Assembly (NCBI GenBank): GCA_032095175.1
Contig: DAMCZI010000034.1
Location: forward strand, 1 to 47,951
Reading direction: 5' to 3'
Source: DAMCZI01 sp032095175
Lineage (GTDB): Bacteria > Bacillota > Clostridia > Clostridiales > Caloramatoraceae
DNA: 47,951 nt
Shown one piece after another: positions 7,861 through 16,171 of this stretch. The notes under the pieces were generated by a model. The model was not told the origin of the DNA and did no database searches. It worked only from the letters and a program-made list of their open reading frames with translations. The position numbers and the translations under genes were made by a program. The stretch's first letter is position 1; the number at the start of each line of letters is the position of its first letter.

Positions 7861-9240
7861 TTATAAATTACTGTCCAAGGTTATGTCCATTTCTGGTAGA
7901 AACACAGTAACAACAGTTCCCTGATTTAGTTTACTTTTTATACCTATGGTTCCTCCATTATCCTCAATAATCTGCTTTGCAAAGGGAAGTCCTAATCCTG
8001 ATGTGTTGTTTTTAGAAAAACCAATCTCCCATATGCGCTTAAGATCATCCTCCTCAATACCAATACCATTGTCCTTTACGATTATATTCATTCCCTTATC
8101 AACTGGAAACACCTCAAAAATAATATGCTTATAGGGCTGATTACACGGTACAATAATTGCATTTTCCAATAAATTAATAATAGCCCTTGCAACTCTAATC
8201 TTATTAACATATATGTCTGGAAGCTCATCTGATATTTTCATATCTGTTTTAATTGTATCATCATCTAATGGAAGCTGTGCTCTTAAAAAGTTTATTAAGT
8301 CCACTCCATTAAGCTTCTGCCTTGATGACTCATACAGAAAGCTTGATATCATTTCCGCCATTTTTCCCACGGAATTATCTATTCTCTCGCTGTATTCTTC
8401 AACCTTCTTTTGATCCTTTGTTAAGCCGATTAAAGAATTTAAGCCTCTAATTGTAACAAGTGGTGTTTTCAAATCATGCACAAGGGAATTAATCTCCTTA
8501 TAAATCCCGTTTTCCAATATTTTTCTTTTCATCTCCCGTATTTCATTTTCCTTTTTATAATTTTCCTTCATCACATTAATATTTTGTGAGAAGCTCATAA
8601 AAAGTATGGTAGTTACAAATGATGAACATATAAATGGTAAAAAAAACGCAAAGCCTGTAAAATTCAGTACTGTAGAAGCATTTAAATATAATCCTACTAT
8701 TTTAATACTGGATGGTATATCGCTTTGCCCTATATAATACGATGAAAAAACCGGCATTATATTTAGCCATTGAAATGCGAAAAATACCTGTATGGATATT
8801 ATAGAAATTTGAATAAAATTATTTCTCTCCAACAGGAGCTTTTCAAAGATAAACAGTGTAATTATTAGTGAAATCGTTGTTGAAACAACCTCCCAGGGCA
8901 TATTAAAAATCAAAGAATCAATTACGTGAAGAAAAATAATAGTTATAAAGGCAATAATTGATATAATAGATTGGTTAAAAACAGATTTAAGTTTAGTATA
9001 GTACAATATAAGTATTGTCCCTAAAAATATTGCAGTACTCTGTACTGCATATAAAATACTCATATAAGCTCCAGCCAGTATTAGATGCCCACTGTCTCCA
9101 ACCTTTATTGCATCCCTTATTTTAAATATAATACTAAACCAAGAAGCTTTAGTAACTAGAGGAAACAGCATTCCAATTATAATTAATAATATCCCCCCCA
9201 GCATAGAAGCTCTATAATGTAAAATTTTTTTCTCTATCAT
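7861..9240 (-). CDS. Membrane sensor histidine kinase
   Basis: A 459-residue kinase. Residues 1-220 are a membrane domain of about seven hydrophobic segments with no large extracellular loop, so signal probably comes through the membrane domain or a partner protein. A short helical linker leads to the dimerisation helix with His255 in LVHDLKTPL. The ATPase domain has the N box (NLLENAI), DNGIGI and GLGLPFAK. The ATG at 9240 has GAGAGG seven bases upstream. Upstream in the same operon lie two anchored extracytoplasmic proteins, one a family-5 solute-binding protein. These are good candidates for the ligand-sensing subunits that this kinase lacks. The response regulator gene follows directly. 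Confidence 0.9.
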   Translation of the reverse strand: MIEKKILHYRASMLGGILLIIIGMLFPLVTKASWFSIIFKIRDAIKVGDSGHLILAGAYMSILYAVQSTAIFLGTILILYYTKLKSVFNQSIISIIAFITIIFLHVIDSLIFNMPWEVVSTTISLIITLFIFEKLLLERNNFIQISIISIQVFFAFQWLNIMPVFSSYYIGQSDIPSSIKIVGLYLNASTVLNFTGFAFFLPFICSSFVTTILFMSFSQNINVMKENYKKENEIREMKRKILENGIYKEINSLVHDLKTPLVTIRGLNSLIGLTKDQKKVEEYSERIDNSVGKMAEMISSFLYESSRQKLNGVDLINFLRAQLPLDDDTIKTDMKISDELPDIYVNKIRVARAIINLLENAIIVPCNQPYKHIIFEVFPVDKGMNIIVKDNGIGIEEDDLKRIWEIGFSKNNTSGLGLPFAKQIIEDNGGTIGIKSKLNQGTVVTVFLPEMDITLDSNL

Positions 9241-9289
9241 AAAAAGACCTCTCAAATAATGTATAAAAATCCTACAATCTTAAATTTCT

Positions 9290-9895
9290 TTATCTAAAAG
9301 CAGATGAAAAGGGCTCTAATATATCATCTACTTCACTTACAAGTGTTAAAGGTATTTTATTTTCCCATGCTAATTCTGATAAAAAGTTATCCTTATTAGA
9401 TTCTTTAGTCGATATTAAATAATTCGTGTATGGTGAAATCAGACTCAAAAGCTCATCCGTTTCCTTTTCACGCCTCTGCCTGCCGCCAATATACACCATT
9501 ATTACAGTAAAATTTTCTTCTTTTGATTTTTCAAGAAGCTCTTGTATACGCTTTTTTTCATCCTCCTGATTTATTTTATGAAGCTTTTCTCCAAAGGAAC
9601 TGTAGCCAACTACAAATACAACAGTATTTATCCCCTTTAAATCTGCTACCTTTGCCTGAGGCATAAAATAATTATGAATCATTAGCTGATTTGCAATATC
9701 ATTAACTATATATGCATCAGTACTTTGTCCAGCTGATGTTATAAGGGCATATTCCGTTGCAATAGGCTTAGGAAGACTGGGCAGCAAAAGAGCATTCATA
9801 TTACCCTCTGTTTTCTTTTTAAAAAATAAATTACTCATTACAAACACTATTAAAATTCCAATTAATACAATTAGCATAAATGACTTCTTTTTCAT
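9290..9895 (-). CDS. Membrane-anchored extracytoplasmic protein, DUF6305-like
   Basis: A 201-residue protein with an N-terminal membrane anchor (about 6-26) and an extracytoplasmic domain. The segment ALITSAGQSTDAYIVNDI and the later GINTVVFVVGYSSFG recall DUF6305 proteins, which look like small Rossmann-type domains; this family match is from memory and moderate. There is no lipobox, so the first helix should stay as an anchor. The ATG at 9895 has GAGG eight bases upstream. It sits 17 bases after the solute-binding-protein gene and 49 before the kinase gene, suggesting an accessory sensor subunit that bridges the two. Confidence 0.65.
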   Translation of the reverse strand: MKKKSFMLIVLIGILIVFVMSNLFFKKKTEGNMNALLLPSLPKPIATEYALITSAGQSTDAYIVNDIANQLMIHNYFMPQAKVADLKGINTVVFVVGYSSFGEKLHKINQEDEKKRIQELLEKSKEENFTVIMVYIGGRQRREKETDELLSLISPYTNYLISTKESNKDNFLSELAWENKIPLTLVSEVDDILEPFSSAFR

Positions 9896-9912
9896 ATCAT
9901 TTTCCTCTATAT

Positions 9913-11541
9913 TTATTGATTAATATCAACATTTTCAAGAGATTCAACTCCAGTAATGAAAGGTACATAGCCCTTTACTGATACTCGTGCTGCAACTACT
10001 GGCATTGTGTGAACCAGTGGAATTGAAGGCATATCATAATCAACTATATTTAATAATCTTCTATAAAGTTCCTTTCTAAATTCAATGTTATTATTTTCTC
10101 TAGCCTGTGTTAACAAACGGTCTACCTCTTTATTCTTATAGAATGAATAATTACCCGCTAAACCTGGCTTTGCATTATCAGAAGAAAGAAGTGTATTTAG
10201 AAAATTATCAGGATCCATGTTGTCCCCAGTCCATCCAATAAGCGCCATTTCATGCTCTCCATTTGTTATCCTGTTTAAATACTCATCAAAATTAAATGTT
10301 TCTATTGTAATATCAATATTGACCTTCTTTAAGCTTTCCTTAATATACTCCGCTGTCTTTAATGGTTTTGGGAAATAATTTCTAGAATTATTCATAACCC
10401 ATAGAGTAGCCTTAAATCCTTTTGGATAACCTGCCTTGTTCAAAAGTTCAATAGCCTTTTGGGAGTTGTACTCACTGGGCTTTATACTATCATTATATCC
10501 CCACAGAGTTGGTGGAATAAGGGTTTTTGCTGGTTTTGCAATATTGGAAAAAACCTCTTTTATCATTTCTTCCTTATTTATAGCATTGCTAATTGCAGTT
10601 CTTACAAGTCTGTTATTAAAGGGAGCTTTTTCATTATTTACTGCAATATATCCAACATTAAAGCTGGGTCTTAAATACAACCTCAATTCCTGATTACTTT
10701 CTATAATAGCTACATCATCTGGACCTAAATTATCTGCAATATGAATTTCTCCCTGCTTTAACTGCTCTAGCCTATCTTGACTTGAAGGAATAACTCTAAA
10801 TTCCAACTCATCGACCTTTGCTGGAGTATTCCAGTATTTATTATTTTTAGAGAGAATAATACACTTATTTGACTCCCAGCTTTTAAAGCAAAATGGTCCT
10901 GTTCCAACTGGATGCTTGTACACATTTTCTCTATATTCCTTTATAGCCTTAGGACTCTGCATACCAAATATGGGCATTACAAGTGTATTTAAAAATGGTG
11001 CATAGGGTTTAGATAGCTTTATTTCGACTGTATAATTTGATAAGGCCTTAACGCTTTCAATGAAACCTGGAAAACCTCCAAAAACGTAGTTCCAATAGCT
11101 GAATTGTCCATTATGATAAGGATTATTTATGTCCATCCATCTTTCAAAGTTAAACACTACTGACTTAGCATCAAAATTTGATCCATCGTGAAATTTCACA
11201 CCACGCCTTAGATAAAATACCCAAGTAAGTCCATCTTCACTGGACTTCCAAGACTCTGCAAGGCATGGAACTATATTGCTTCCTTCTTTTTCATATTTTA
11301 CAAGTGTCTCAAATATATTAGCTGTTACCTTTATTGAATCCATCTCTGTTGTATTTGCAGGATCCAAGCTTATGGAATCATTTGCACGACCCACAATAAG
11401 AGTCTTTTTAGTATTTGTATCATGTAAGGAGTTTATAAAGCTATTATATATATTTTCTATTCTACTGCTGCCTGCTGTAGTAACAGCAAAAAAAAGAATA
11501 ATAATAAAAAGGACTAGAGTCATTTCTAAATATTTTTTCAC
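9913..11541 (-). CDS. Family-5 extracellular solute-binding protein (OppA/DppA-like), membrane-anchored
   Basis: About 542 residues. Recognisable SBP_bac_5 features include the opening TLIVGRANDSISLDPANTTE, the central LAESWKSSEDGLTWVFYLR and FHDGSNFDAKSVVFNFERW, and the C-terminal MALIGWTGDNMDPDNFL. Family members bind peptides, nickel or sugars outside the cell. The N-terminus has a hydrophobic helix but no lipobox cysteine, so it is probably held as a signal anchor. The start is the GTG at 11541, five to six bases after GGGGGTGG; an upstream ATG at 11556 overlaps that site. No oligopeptide permease genes are nearby. Instead a DUF6305-like protein, a kinase and a regulator follow, so a role in ligand sensing is more likely than import. 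Confidence 0.85.
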   Translation of the reverse strand: MKKYLEMTLVLFIIILFFAVTTAGSSRIENIYNSFINSLHDTNTKKTLIVGRANDSISLDPANTTEMDSIKVTANIFETLVKYEKEGSNIVPCLAESWKSSEDGLTWVFYLRRGVKFHDGSNFDAKSVVFNFERWMDINNPYHNGQFSYWNYVFGGFPGFIESVKALSNYTVEIKLSKPYAPFLNTLVMPIFGMQSPKAIKEYRENVYKHPVGTGPFCFKSWESNKCIILSKNNKYWNTPAKVDELEFRVIPSSQDRLEQLKQGEIHIADNLGPDDVAIIESNQELRLYLRPSFNVGYIAVNNEKAPFNNRLVRTAISNAINKEEMIKEVFSNIAKPAKTLIPPTLWGYNDSIKPSEYNSQKAIELLNKAGYPKGFKATLWVMNNSRNYFPKPLKTAEYIKESLKKVNIDITIETFNFDEYLNRITNGEHEMALIGWTGDNMDPDNFLNTLLSSDNAKPGLAGNYSFYKNKEVDRLLTQARENNNIEFRKELYRRLLNIVDYDMPSIPLVHTMPVVAARVSVKGYVPFITGVESLENVDINQ

Positions 11542-11696
11542 TGTTACCACCCCCATACATTTAAAACATAATTGGTGGAAATCAAATTATTATATTAATT
11601 TTAGCAAAGACGAGCAAAATATAAAATTAATTTTAAGTAATCTATATATTAAGTCTATAGCCTACAGTACTTAAAGTCAATATTTGGCAAACAAAA

Positions 11697-11737
11697 AGCT
11701 GTCCTGAAATGCTATAATAAGCTATTACAGAACAGCT
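11697..11737 (-). terminator. Rho-independent terminator after the DUF4870-like gene
   Basis: On the minus strand AGCTGTTCTG and CAGGACAGCT form a stem (one mismatch) with a TTATTATAG-type loop, followed by TTTTTGTTT. It lies 80-120 bases after the stop at 11820. Confidence 0.7.
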
Positions 11738-11819
11738 AAACAATTACTCTAGTAATAAGTACTACAGAACAAAAAGTCCAATTTTTTATTTTCACAAGCT
11801 TACATTTAAATCTAATCTG

Positions 11820-12152
11820 TTACTTAATAATTCTGTACTTTCCAATAACGGGTAGTTCCTTCGACTTACCATTCAAAGCATTAATCAAGCCTATAATACC
11901 TATAACAAATACTGCAAATGAAAACAAAGGCAAGAGTATCCAGCCTATAACAGGTATGATTCCCAGTACAATGCTTCCACCAACACCTGTAATTAGAAGC
12001 AATAGACCCTGATTGGCATGAAATTTGCCAAATGGAGAATCAGCACAGGTTATAAGCGGTAAAAAGAAAATGACATAAGCAAGGGCAGAAATCACCTTGT
12101 TTTTTTCAATATCCTCCTTTGTAAATAGGGTTGTGTTCTCTTGTTCACTCAT
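11820..12152 (-). CDS. Small membrane protein, DUF4870/Tic20-like
   Basis: A 110-residue protein with three to four hydrophobic segments. After a charged start comes VISALAYVIFFLPLI, then GKFHANQGLLLLI, where an FH.NQ motif opens the second helix. This is typical of DUF4870/YtxC-like small membrane proteins. It ends in the short cytoplasmic tail GKSKELPVIGKYRIIK, also common in that family. No function is established. A GGAG site precedes the ATG. It stands slightly apart from the lipoprotein genes upstream (177 bases) and has its own terminator. Confidence 0.7.
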   Translation of the reverse strand: MSEQENTTLFTKEDIEKNKVISALAYVIFFLPLITCADSPFGKFHANQGLLLLITGVGGSIVLGIIPVIGWILLPLFSFAVFVIGIIGLINALNGKSKELPVIGKYRIIK

Positions 12153-12329
12153 AACTATTCTCCTCTCAAATAATTAATTTGATTTACGTAATTTAAACCT
12201 ATATAAAATCCACAAACTCTATTACATACCTCCACTTAAAATATGCTAATCAAGTCAGCCCAACAAAGCTATTTTAAGCTGCTGAATGTAAGAATTTTAG
12301 TGTATCCTATACAAATTACACCATAGTTT

Positions 12330-12887
12330 TTATTCAAATTTAATGTCATTAAGAATTTGCTCATAATCTGAACATAGTGAATCAAAGTTATTCTCTATAT
12401 CTCCAAAGGTAATAGCATAAACACTTCCTTCAACAAAAAGATATACATATTCATATTTCATCTGCAAATTGCTTACCTTGCATGTAAAAATCATTTTTCG
12501 AGCATCAATTCCATCCACTGTTATATTTTCAACTTCTCCTGCATACTTAACGTTATCAAATGTTCTCTCAAAGATACTCTTTGCTTCTTTTACAACATCA
12601 TCAATGTTTTCACTATTAAATGGTTCTTTTTTAACCATAAAACTTGCAGTGTTTTTCATATATTGCACAGGAAGAACAGAGCCAGCAATCGGATTCCAAC
12701 CCTCTGGAGGAGAAATCACAATCTTTGCTTCCTTTTGTGTTTCTGTTGTGTTTGCTGTTGGTGTATTAGAAGAATCCTCAACTTCGCCTATAGGTTTTTT
12801 ACTATCAGAAGATGATTTTTGTGTTCCACAAGAACCAAGCATAATTGTCATAATTAAACTAAGACATAGTGCAATTAATTTTTTCAT
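12330..12887 (-). CDS. Small secreted lipoprotein, PsbP-like
   Basis: A 185-residue protein with a lipoprotein signal: lipobox MLGSC, Cys at 20. A Ser/Thr/Lys-rich linker (about 21-55) follows, then one compact domain beginning VISPPEGWNP. The core EVENITVDGIDARKMIF and the tail YVYLFVEGSVYAITFGDIE, ending with a helix that places a conserved F near the terminus, resemble PsbP-like or DUF1795-type domains. That reading is moderate. It follows the DUF6591-like lipoprotein gene by 21 bases, so the pair is probably co-transcribed. A GGAGAG site lies nine bases before the ATG. Confidence 0.7.
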   Translation of the reverse strand: MKKLIALCLSLIMTIMLGSCGTQKSSSDSKKPIGEVEDSSNTPTANTTETQKEAKIVISPPEGWNPIAGSVLPVQYMKNTASFMVKKEPFNSENIDDVVKEAKSIFERTFDNVKYAGEVENITVDGIDARKMIFTCKVSNLQMKYEYVYLFVEGSVYAITFGDIENNFDSLCSDYEQILNDIKFE

Positions 12888-12908
12888 GGTTCAATTCTCT
12901 CCTTACTT

Positions 12909-13730
12909 TTAATTTGAAGCTTTCTGCATCTCAATAGTTGCATTATTCCCACTTTCTGTAATAGCAAAGTAAGCATGTACCCAGCCACCTTCAGCATTAT
13001 TTGCACTGAACTCAATGGAGTCCGCACTTGTTACTTCATCAGCCTCTACTGTATAACCATTTTGCTTTAGCTGCTCTATATATGCCTCAAAATCTGCTTT
13101 ATTCACATTTTCAAAGGACACTGTAGCAGTGCTATTGTCATTAACAACACCAATAATCTTTCCTTTAAGTTCTGGAACCCCTTTGATAAAATTCTTTGGC
13201 CATGATGCAGTATCAGTCATATTAGCAGTAACATTAGGTGATTGGTCTTTTTTACCTTCACCTTGAAGCTTAAATGTAACTGTTCCTTCCTTAGCTGTAG
13301 AATTATAGGTAAAGGTGGCCTCAGAACTATCCTTTGCAGTACCACTAATCATTAACACATCTGCATCTGAAAGTTCCATCCCATTTGAATACCCAAATTC
13401 CTTGATTTTATCAACATATTTTTTAGCATCCTCTAAATTCATATCAGCAAAGGCTACTGTGCAAAGCTTTGAATTTGTATCCTTTAGCACAGCAGTAATC
13501 TTACCCTTTATTTCTGGTAAATTACCCATTAGATCCTTTGGCCATTTCAGATCCTCGCCAACCTTCAAACTTTCGCCATTGTTTCCGGTTATATTCACAT
13601 CTCCATTTTGTTTAATCTCACCTGTCACTTCCCCATTTAACTTGATTTTTTTACCTCCCCCGCAGGCTGTAAGCGATATCATTGTAAAGACAACAATCAT
13701 TGCAATTATTAGAAGTCTTACCCTCTTCAT
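12909..13730 (-). CDS. Lipoprotein with two repeated DUF6591-like domains
   Basis: A 273-residue lipoprotein with lipobox SLTAC (Cys at 23). The mature protein holds two copies of one domain. Each begins with W-P-K-(D/N)-(L/F) and GxxPELKGKI or LPEIKGKI, then has a VxFxxxNxxDxxxYxxxxKxxGY core. The first spans about residues 62-155, the second about 177-270. I recognise this as DUF6591-like; the biochemical role is unknown. GGGGAGG lies about eight bases before the ATG. The PsbP-like lipoprotein gene follows after 21 bases. Upstream is a copy of the two-hairpin repeat in the same intergenic gap as the promoter. Confidence 0.7.
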   Translation of the reverse strand: MKRVRLLIIAMIVVFTMISLTACGGGKKIKLNGEVTGEIKQNGDVNITGNNGESLKVGEDLKWPKDLMGNLPEIKGKITAVLKDTNSKLCTVAFADMNLEDAKKYVDKIKEFGYSNGMELSDADVLMISGTAKDSSEATFTYNSTAKEGTVTFKLQGEGKKDQSPNVTANMTDTASWPKNFIKGVPELKGKIIGVVNDNSTATVSFENVNKADFEAYIEQLKQNGYTVEADEVTSADSIEFSANNAEGGWVHAYFAITESGNNATIEMQKASN

Positions 13731-13754
13731 AAAACTTTCCTCCCCTTCACTATT

Positions 13755-13890
13755 ATCAATTTATATAAATCGCAATAAAGATTTTAAATAATGTATATTG
13801 CGATTTATGAATCAAGGAATATGATTCTGCATAAATGTTTAGGGCCAAGCAATGTAGAATCATTTATGTGAAACATACATTTGAGATATG
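13755..13890 (+). repeat. ~110-nt two-hairpin intergenic repeat, copy C
   Basis: The first stem is AATCGCAATA (near 13767) with TATTGCGATT (near 13797). The second segment, CTGCATAAATGTTTAGGGCC...AAGCAATGTAGAATC...TTTATGTGAAAC, matches the copies at 5338 and 5449. The first hairpin also matches the partial copy at 1-63, read in reverse. Confidence 0.75.
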
Positions 13891-13928
13891 TAATTTCCCA
13901 TATCTCTTAAATAACACCTACTTTTTCT

Positions 13929-14291
13929 CTAAGGTCCTTTATTATTTGCTCCATCTATATAACGATAATTTATAATTAACTCCGCTCTTGAATTTACACC
14001 TAATTTTTTATATATACCTGTCATGTGTGTATTTGCTGTTGAGTATTTAATAGAAAGCTGCTCTGCTGATTCCTTTAGAGTAAAGCCTTCTAACAGCACC
14101 AGATAAAGGTCATGCTCCCTTGGTGTTAAAAGTGCAACCCGTTTTTTCTTATCATCTTCGGTGATGTTTAACCTTTTGCCATATACAGATATTTCGCCGG
14201 TAATTGCTGGATCATTTTGATTACTAGGTTCTCTATTCTTTGAGTCCCTTCCACATGACAGTATTTTTTTTAGCTTATCAAACACCCCCAT
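13929..14291 (-). CDS. Small LuxR-type HTH transcriptional regulator
   Basis: About 120 residues. The first 55 are charged and without a recognisable sensor domain. The C-terminal 65 form a LuxR/NarL helix-turn-helix: LLTPREHDLYLVLLEGFTLK, then ESAEQLSIKYSTANTHMTGIYKKLGVNSRAELI. The HTH closely resembles that of the adjacent membrane-fused regulator (14440-15897), including the YSTANTH versus YPTVNTY recognition segment, so the two probably arose by duplication. Two ATGs lie in tandem; that at 14291 is seven bases from GGAGG and that at 14294 four bases. Confidence 0.78.
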   Translation of the reverse strand: MGVFDKLKKILSCGRDSKNREPSNQNDPAITGEISVYGKRLNITEDDKKKRVALLTPREHDLYLVLLEGFTLKESAEQLSIKYSTANTHMTGIYKKLGVNSRAELIINYRYIDGANNKGP

Positions 14292-14393
14292 CATTTCACC
14301 TCCTTTCACTTACCAATGTATTTTTCACATACTCATTTTGCTTCATAAATCTTCCAATAACTATTCATTAACTTATATGAGAGCAAAAAAATA

Positions 14394-14419
14394 GCACCTC
14401 ATTAGTTCTAATGAGGTGC
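14394..14419. terminator. Rho-independent terminator after the membrane LuxR gene
   Basis: A perfect 12-bp stem GCACCTCATTAG/CTAATGAGGTGC with a two-base loop. On the minus strand TATTTTTTTGC follows, so it ends the 15897-14440 transcript. Confidence 0.85.
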
Positions 14420-14439
14420 CATTTTACTCAATTTTAAAG

Positions 14440-15897
14440 CTATTTATGAACATAATCTTTAAAAAGTATCAACAATTCAGTTCTACTGTTGATTTCCAAC
14501 TTACGATACAAAGATGTGCAGTATGTGTTAACCGTAGGATAAGCAATTGAAAGCATCGCTGATATCTGGCGCAGTGTATACCCCTGCAAAAGCAGCTTAC
14601 AAACTTCAATTTCACGCTTGCTTAACTGATACTTTTTAAACATTTGAAGGTTCTCATTGTCTATTTCCATCTTTTCAGAATCCTTTGCCCATTCATCCCC
14701 GTAATATGTTTGCGTCAGCAAAGGGGACATAACTAGAAGCAGCATCATAACCGCCGTAGAAACAATTGAGGCCACTATAGATATTTCAAACGTATTGATT
14801 TTATTAATCAAATTACCAACAGCAACACCAGATACGCCTCCACAGATTCCAATAAAAAGGATGGACAATCTTATGTAGCGCAGGCTGCTGTATTTTTTCC
14901 CTATAACACCAAGTATATAGTACATATTAATCATTCCTATGGTACTTCCAATCCCCAGCAAAATTGCAAACACAACAGCTTGTCTTTTAAGCTGTACAGA
15001 AAATGCATTGCACAAAAGACCCATTGCCAGACATCCAAATGTAATATTCCAGGCCAGATGAATGCTCCTTTTAGAAAAAGCATATATCAATATATATATT
15101 AAGCATCCAGCAAGTCCTCCAATATAATACCAAATCAATACAGGAATACTTGAACTTCCTGCAGTAATATTAAGCACTCCTTTTCCTGCGCCTTTACACA
15201 TAATAGCAAAGAGGCAATTAAAAAATAGCGTTAAATATATTCTTGGGCGAAATTCCATCTTATTTAAAGGTTTATCATTTGATTCAGCTGGTATACAGCT
15301 TTCTTTAAAAAACAATACTGCGCTAAGAGCGATTACCAGTATAACAAAGGATAATATCATGTCCTTATTACTCTGCAGGTAGTTACCTTTATTGCTCTCC
15401 TGAAAAAGTGAAAGGAGATTAATTAAAACATTGCTGCCAACTACAGCATATAATTTTTCAGTATTGTTCAATGCAAAAACAAATGGCATTAATATGCTTG
15501 CATTAACTAGACCAAGAGATATTCCAATTGCAATAGCAGAGAATAGTTGAATATGAGCACTTTGTATGGTCATGAATATAATCATTCCAGAAACAATCAG
15601 CGCTGCTCCAACTCTAGCAATTTTTACAAACTGTTCCTTTTTGATAATAAAAACAAAAAGTGCAGAAGACATTAAACTAACAGAGTGTAAAAGATTTCGA
15701 AGTTCTGTTCCAAAAACATTCTCGGTAAGAGGTGATGCTGTCCACCATGTTGCAAATGTAATAACCCAGGCATAGTACACTACCCATATAAATACATATG
15801 GTAGATTTTGTTTCCTCAATCCTTTGATATTAACAACATTGTCGCTTTCAAATGCTTTTGTAATAATTTTATTCTTGGGTATTTTCAGATTCAACAT
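14440..15897 (-). CDS. Membrane-embedded LuxR-type regulator (12-helix MFS-like domain plus HTH)
   Basis: A 485-residue protein. Residues 1-30 are cytoplasmic. About 31-395 form some twelve hydrophobic helices arranged like a major-facilitator protein, then a charged linker. The C-terminal 65 residues are a LuxR helix-turn-helix: LSKREIEVCKLLLQGYTLRQ, then SYPTVNTY-type recognition and LYRKLEINSRTELLILF. The DNA-binding domain is thus tied to the membrane, where the transporter-like part may sense a small molecule. Similar fusions are common in Actinobacteria such as Eggerthella and also occur in Firmicutes. AAAGGGGGTG seven bases upstream supports the ATG at 15897. It has its own terminator. 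Its close relative, the soluble LuxR gene, lies 149 bases downstream and may act with it. Confidence 0.82.
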   Translation of the reverse strand: MLNLKIPKNKIITKAFESDNVVNIKGLRKQNLPYVFIWVVYYAWVITFATWWTASPLTENVFGTELRNLLHSVSLMSSALFVFIIKKEQFVKIARVGAALIVSGMIIFMTIQSAHIQLFSAIAIGISLGLVNASILMPFVFALNNTEKLYAVVGSNVLINLLSLFQESNKGNYLQSNKDMILSFVILVIALSAVLFFKESCIPAESNDKPLNKMEFRPRIYLTLFFNCLFAIMCKGAGKGVLNITAGSSSIPVLIWYYIGGLAGCLIYILIYAFSKRSIHLAWNITFGCLAMGLLCNAFSVQLKRQAVVFAILLGIGSTIGMINMYYILGVIGKKYSSLRYIRLSILFIGICGGVSGVAVGNLINKINTFEISIVASIVSTAVMMLLLVMSPLLTQTYYGDEWAKDSEKMEIDNENLQMFKKYQLSKREIEVCKLLLQGYTLRQISAMLSIAYPTVNTYCTSLYRKLEINSRTELLILFKDYVHK

Positions 15898-16104
15898 ATG
15901 ATATCACCCCCTTTAAAAGTCGTGTCTATATTCCATACAAATAACAATTTACCATTAGATCTATGAATTTTTGCTTTTGTCTGTTCTCCTTAAAATTAAT
16001 TTATATATTACAACCAACATATTATATACTTATACTTTATTATATTTATATATGGAAATTAAATCAATACTTGTAATTTTTTATAATTAACGATACAAAA
16101 AAAC

Positions 16105-16167
16105 TCTATACATTCCTTATTTTCAAACAGCACTCCAAAGCTGATTTAAAAGAAAGGAATGTATAGA
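16105..16167 (-). terminator. Rho-independent terminator of the sulfur/APC operon
   Basis: On the minus strand TCTATACATTCCTT pairs with AAGGAATGTATAGA, with a smaller inner stem, followed by GTTTTTTTG. It lies just after the APC permease stop at 16172. Confidence 0.8.
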
Positions 16168-16171
16168 ATTT

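Noticed and set aside
12469..12912. Plus-strand frame opposite the PsbP-like lipoprotein gene
   Set aside because: It covers the lipoprotein on the other strand and lacks a ribosome binding site.
13315..13791. Plus-strand frame of 158 codons opposite the DUF6591-like gene
   Set aside because: Antisense to a gene with a clear signal peptide, lipobox and ribosome binding site. No family resemblance.
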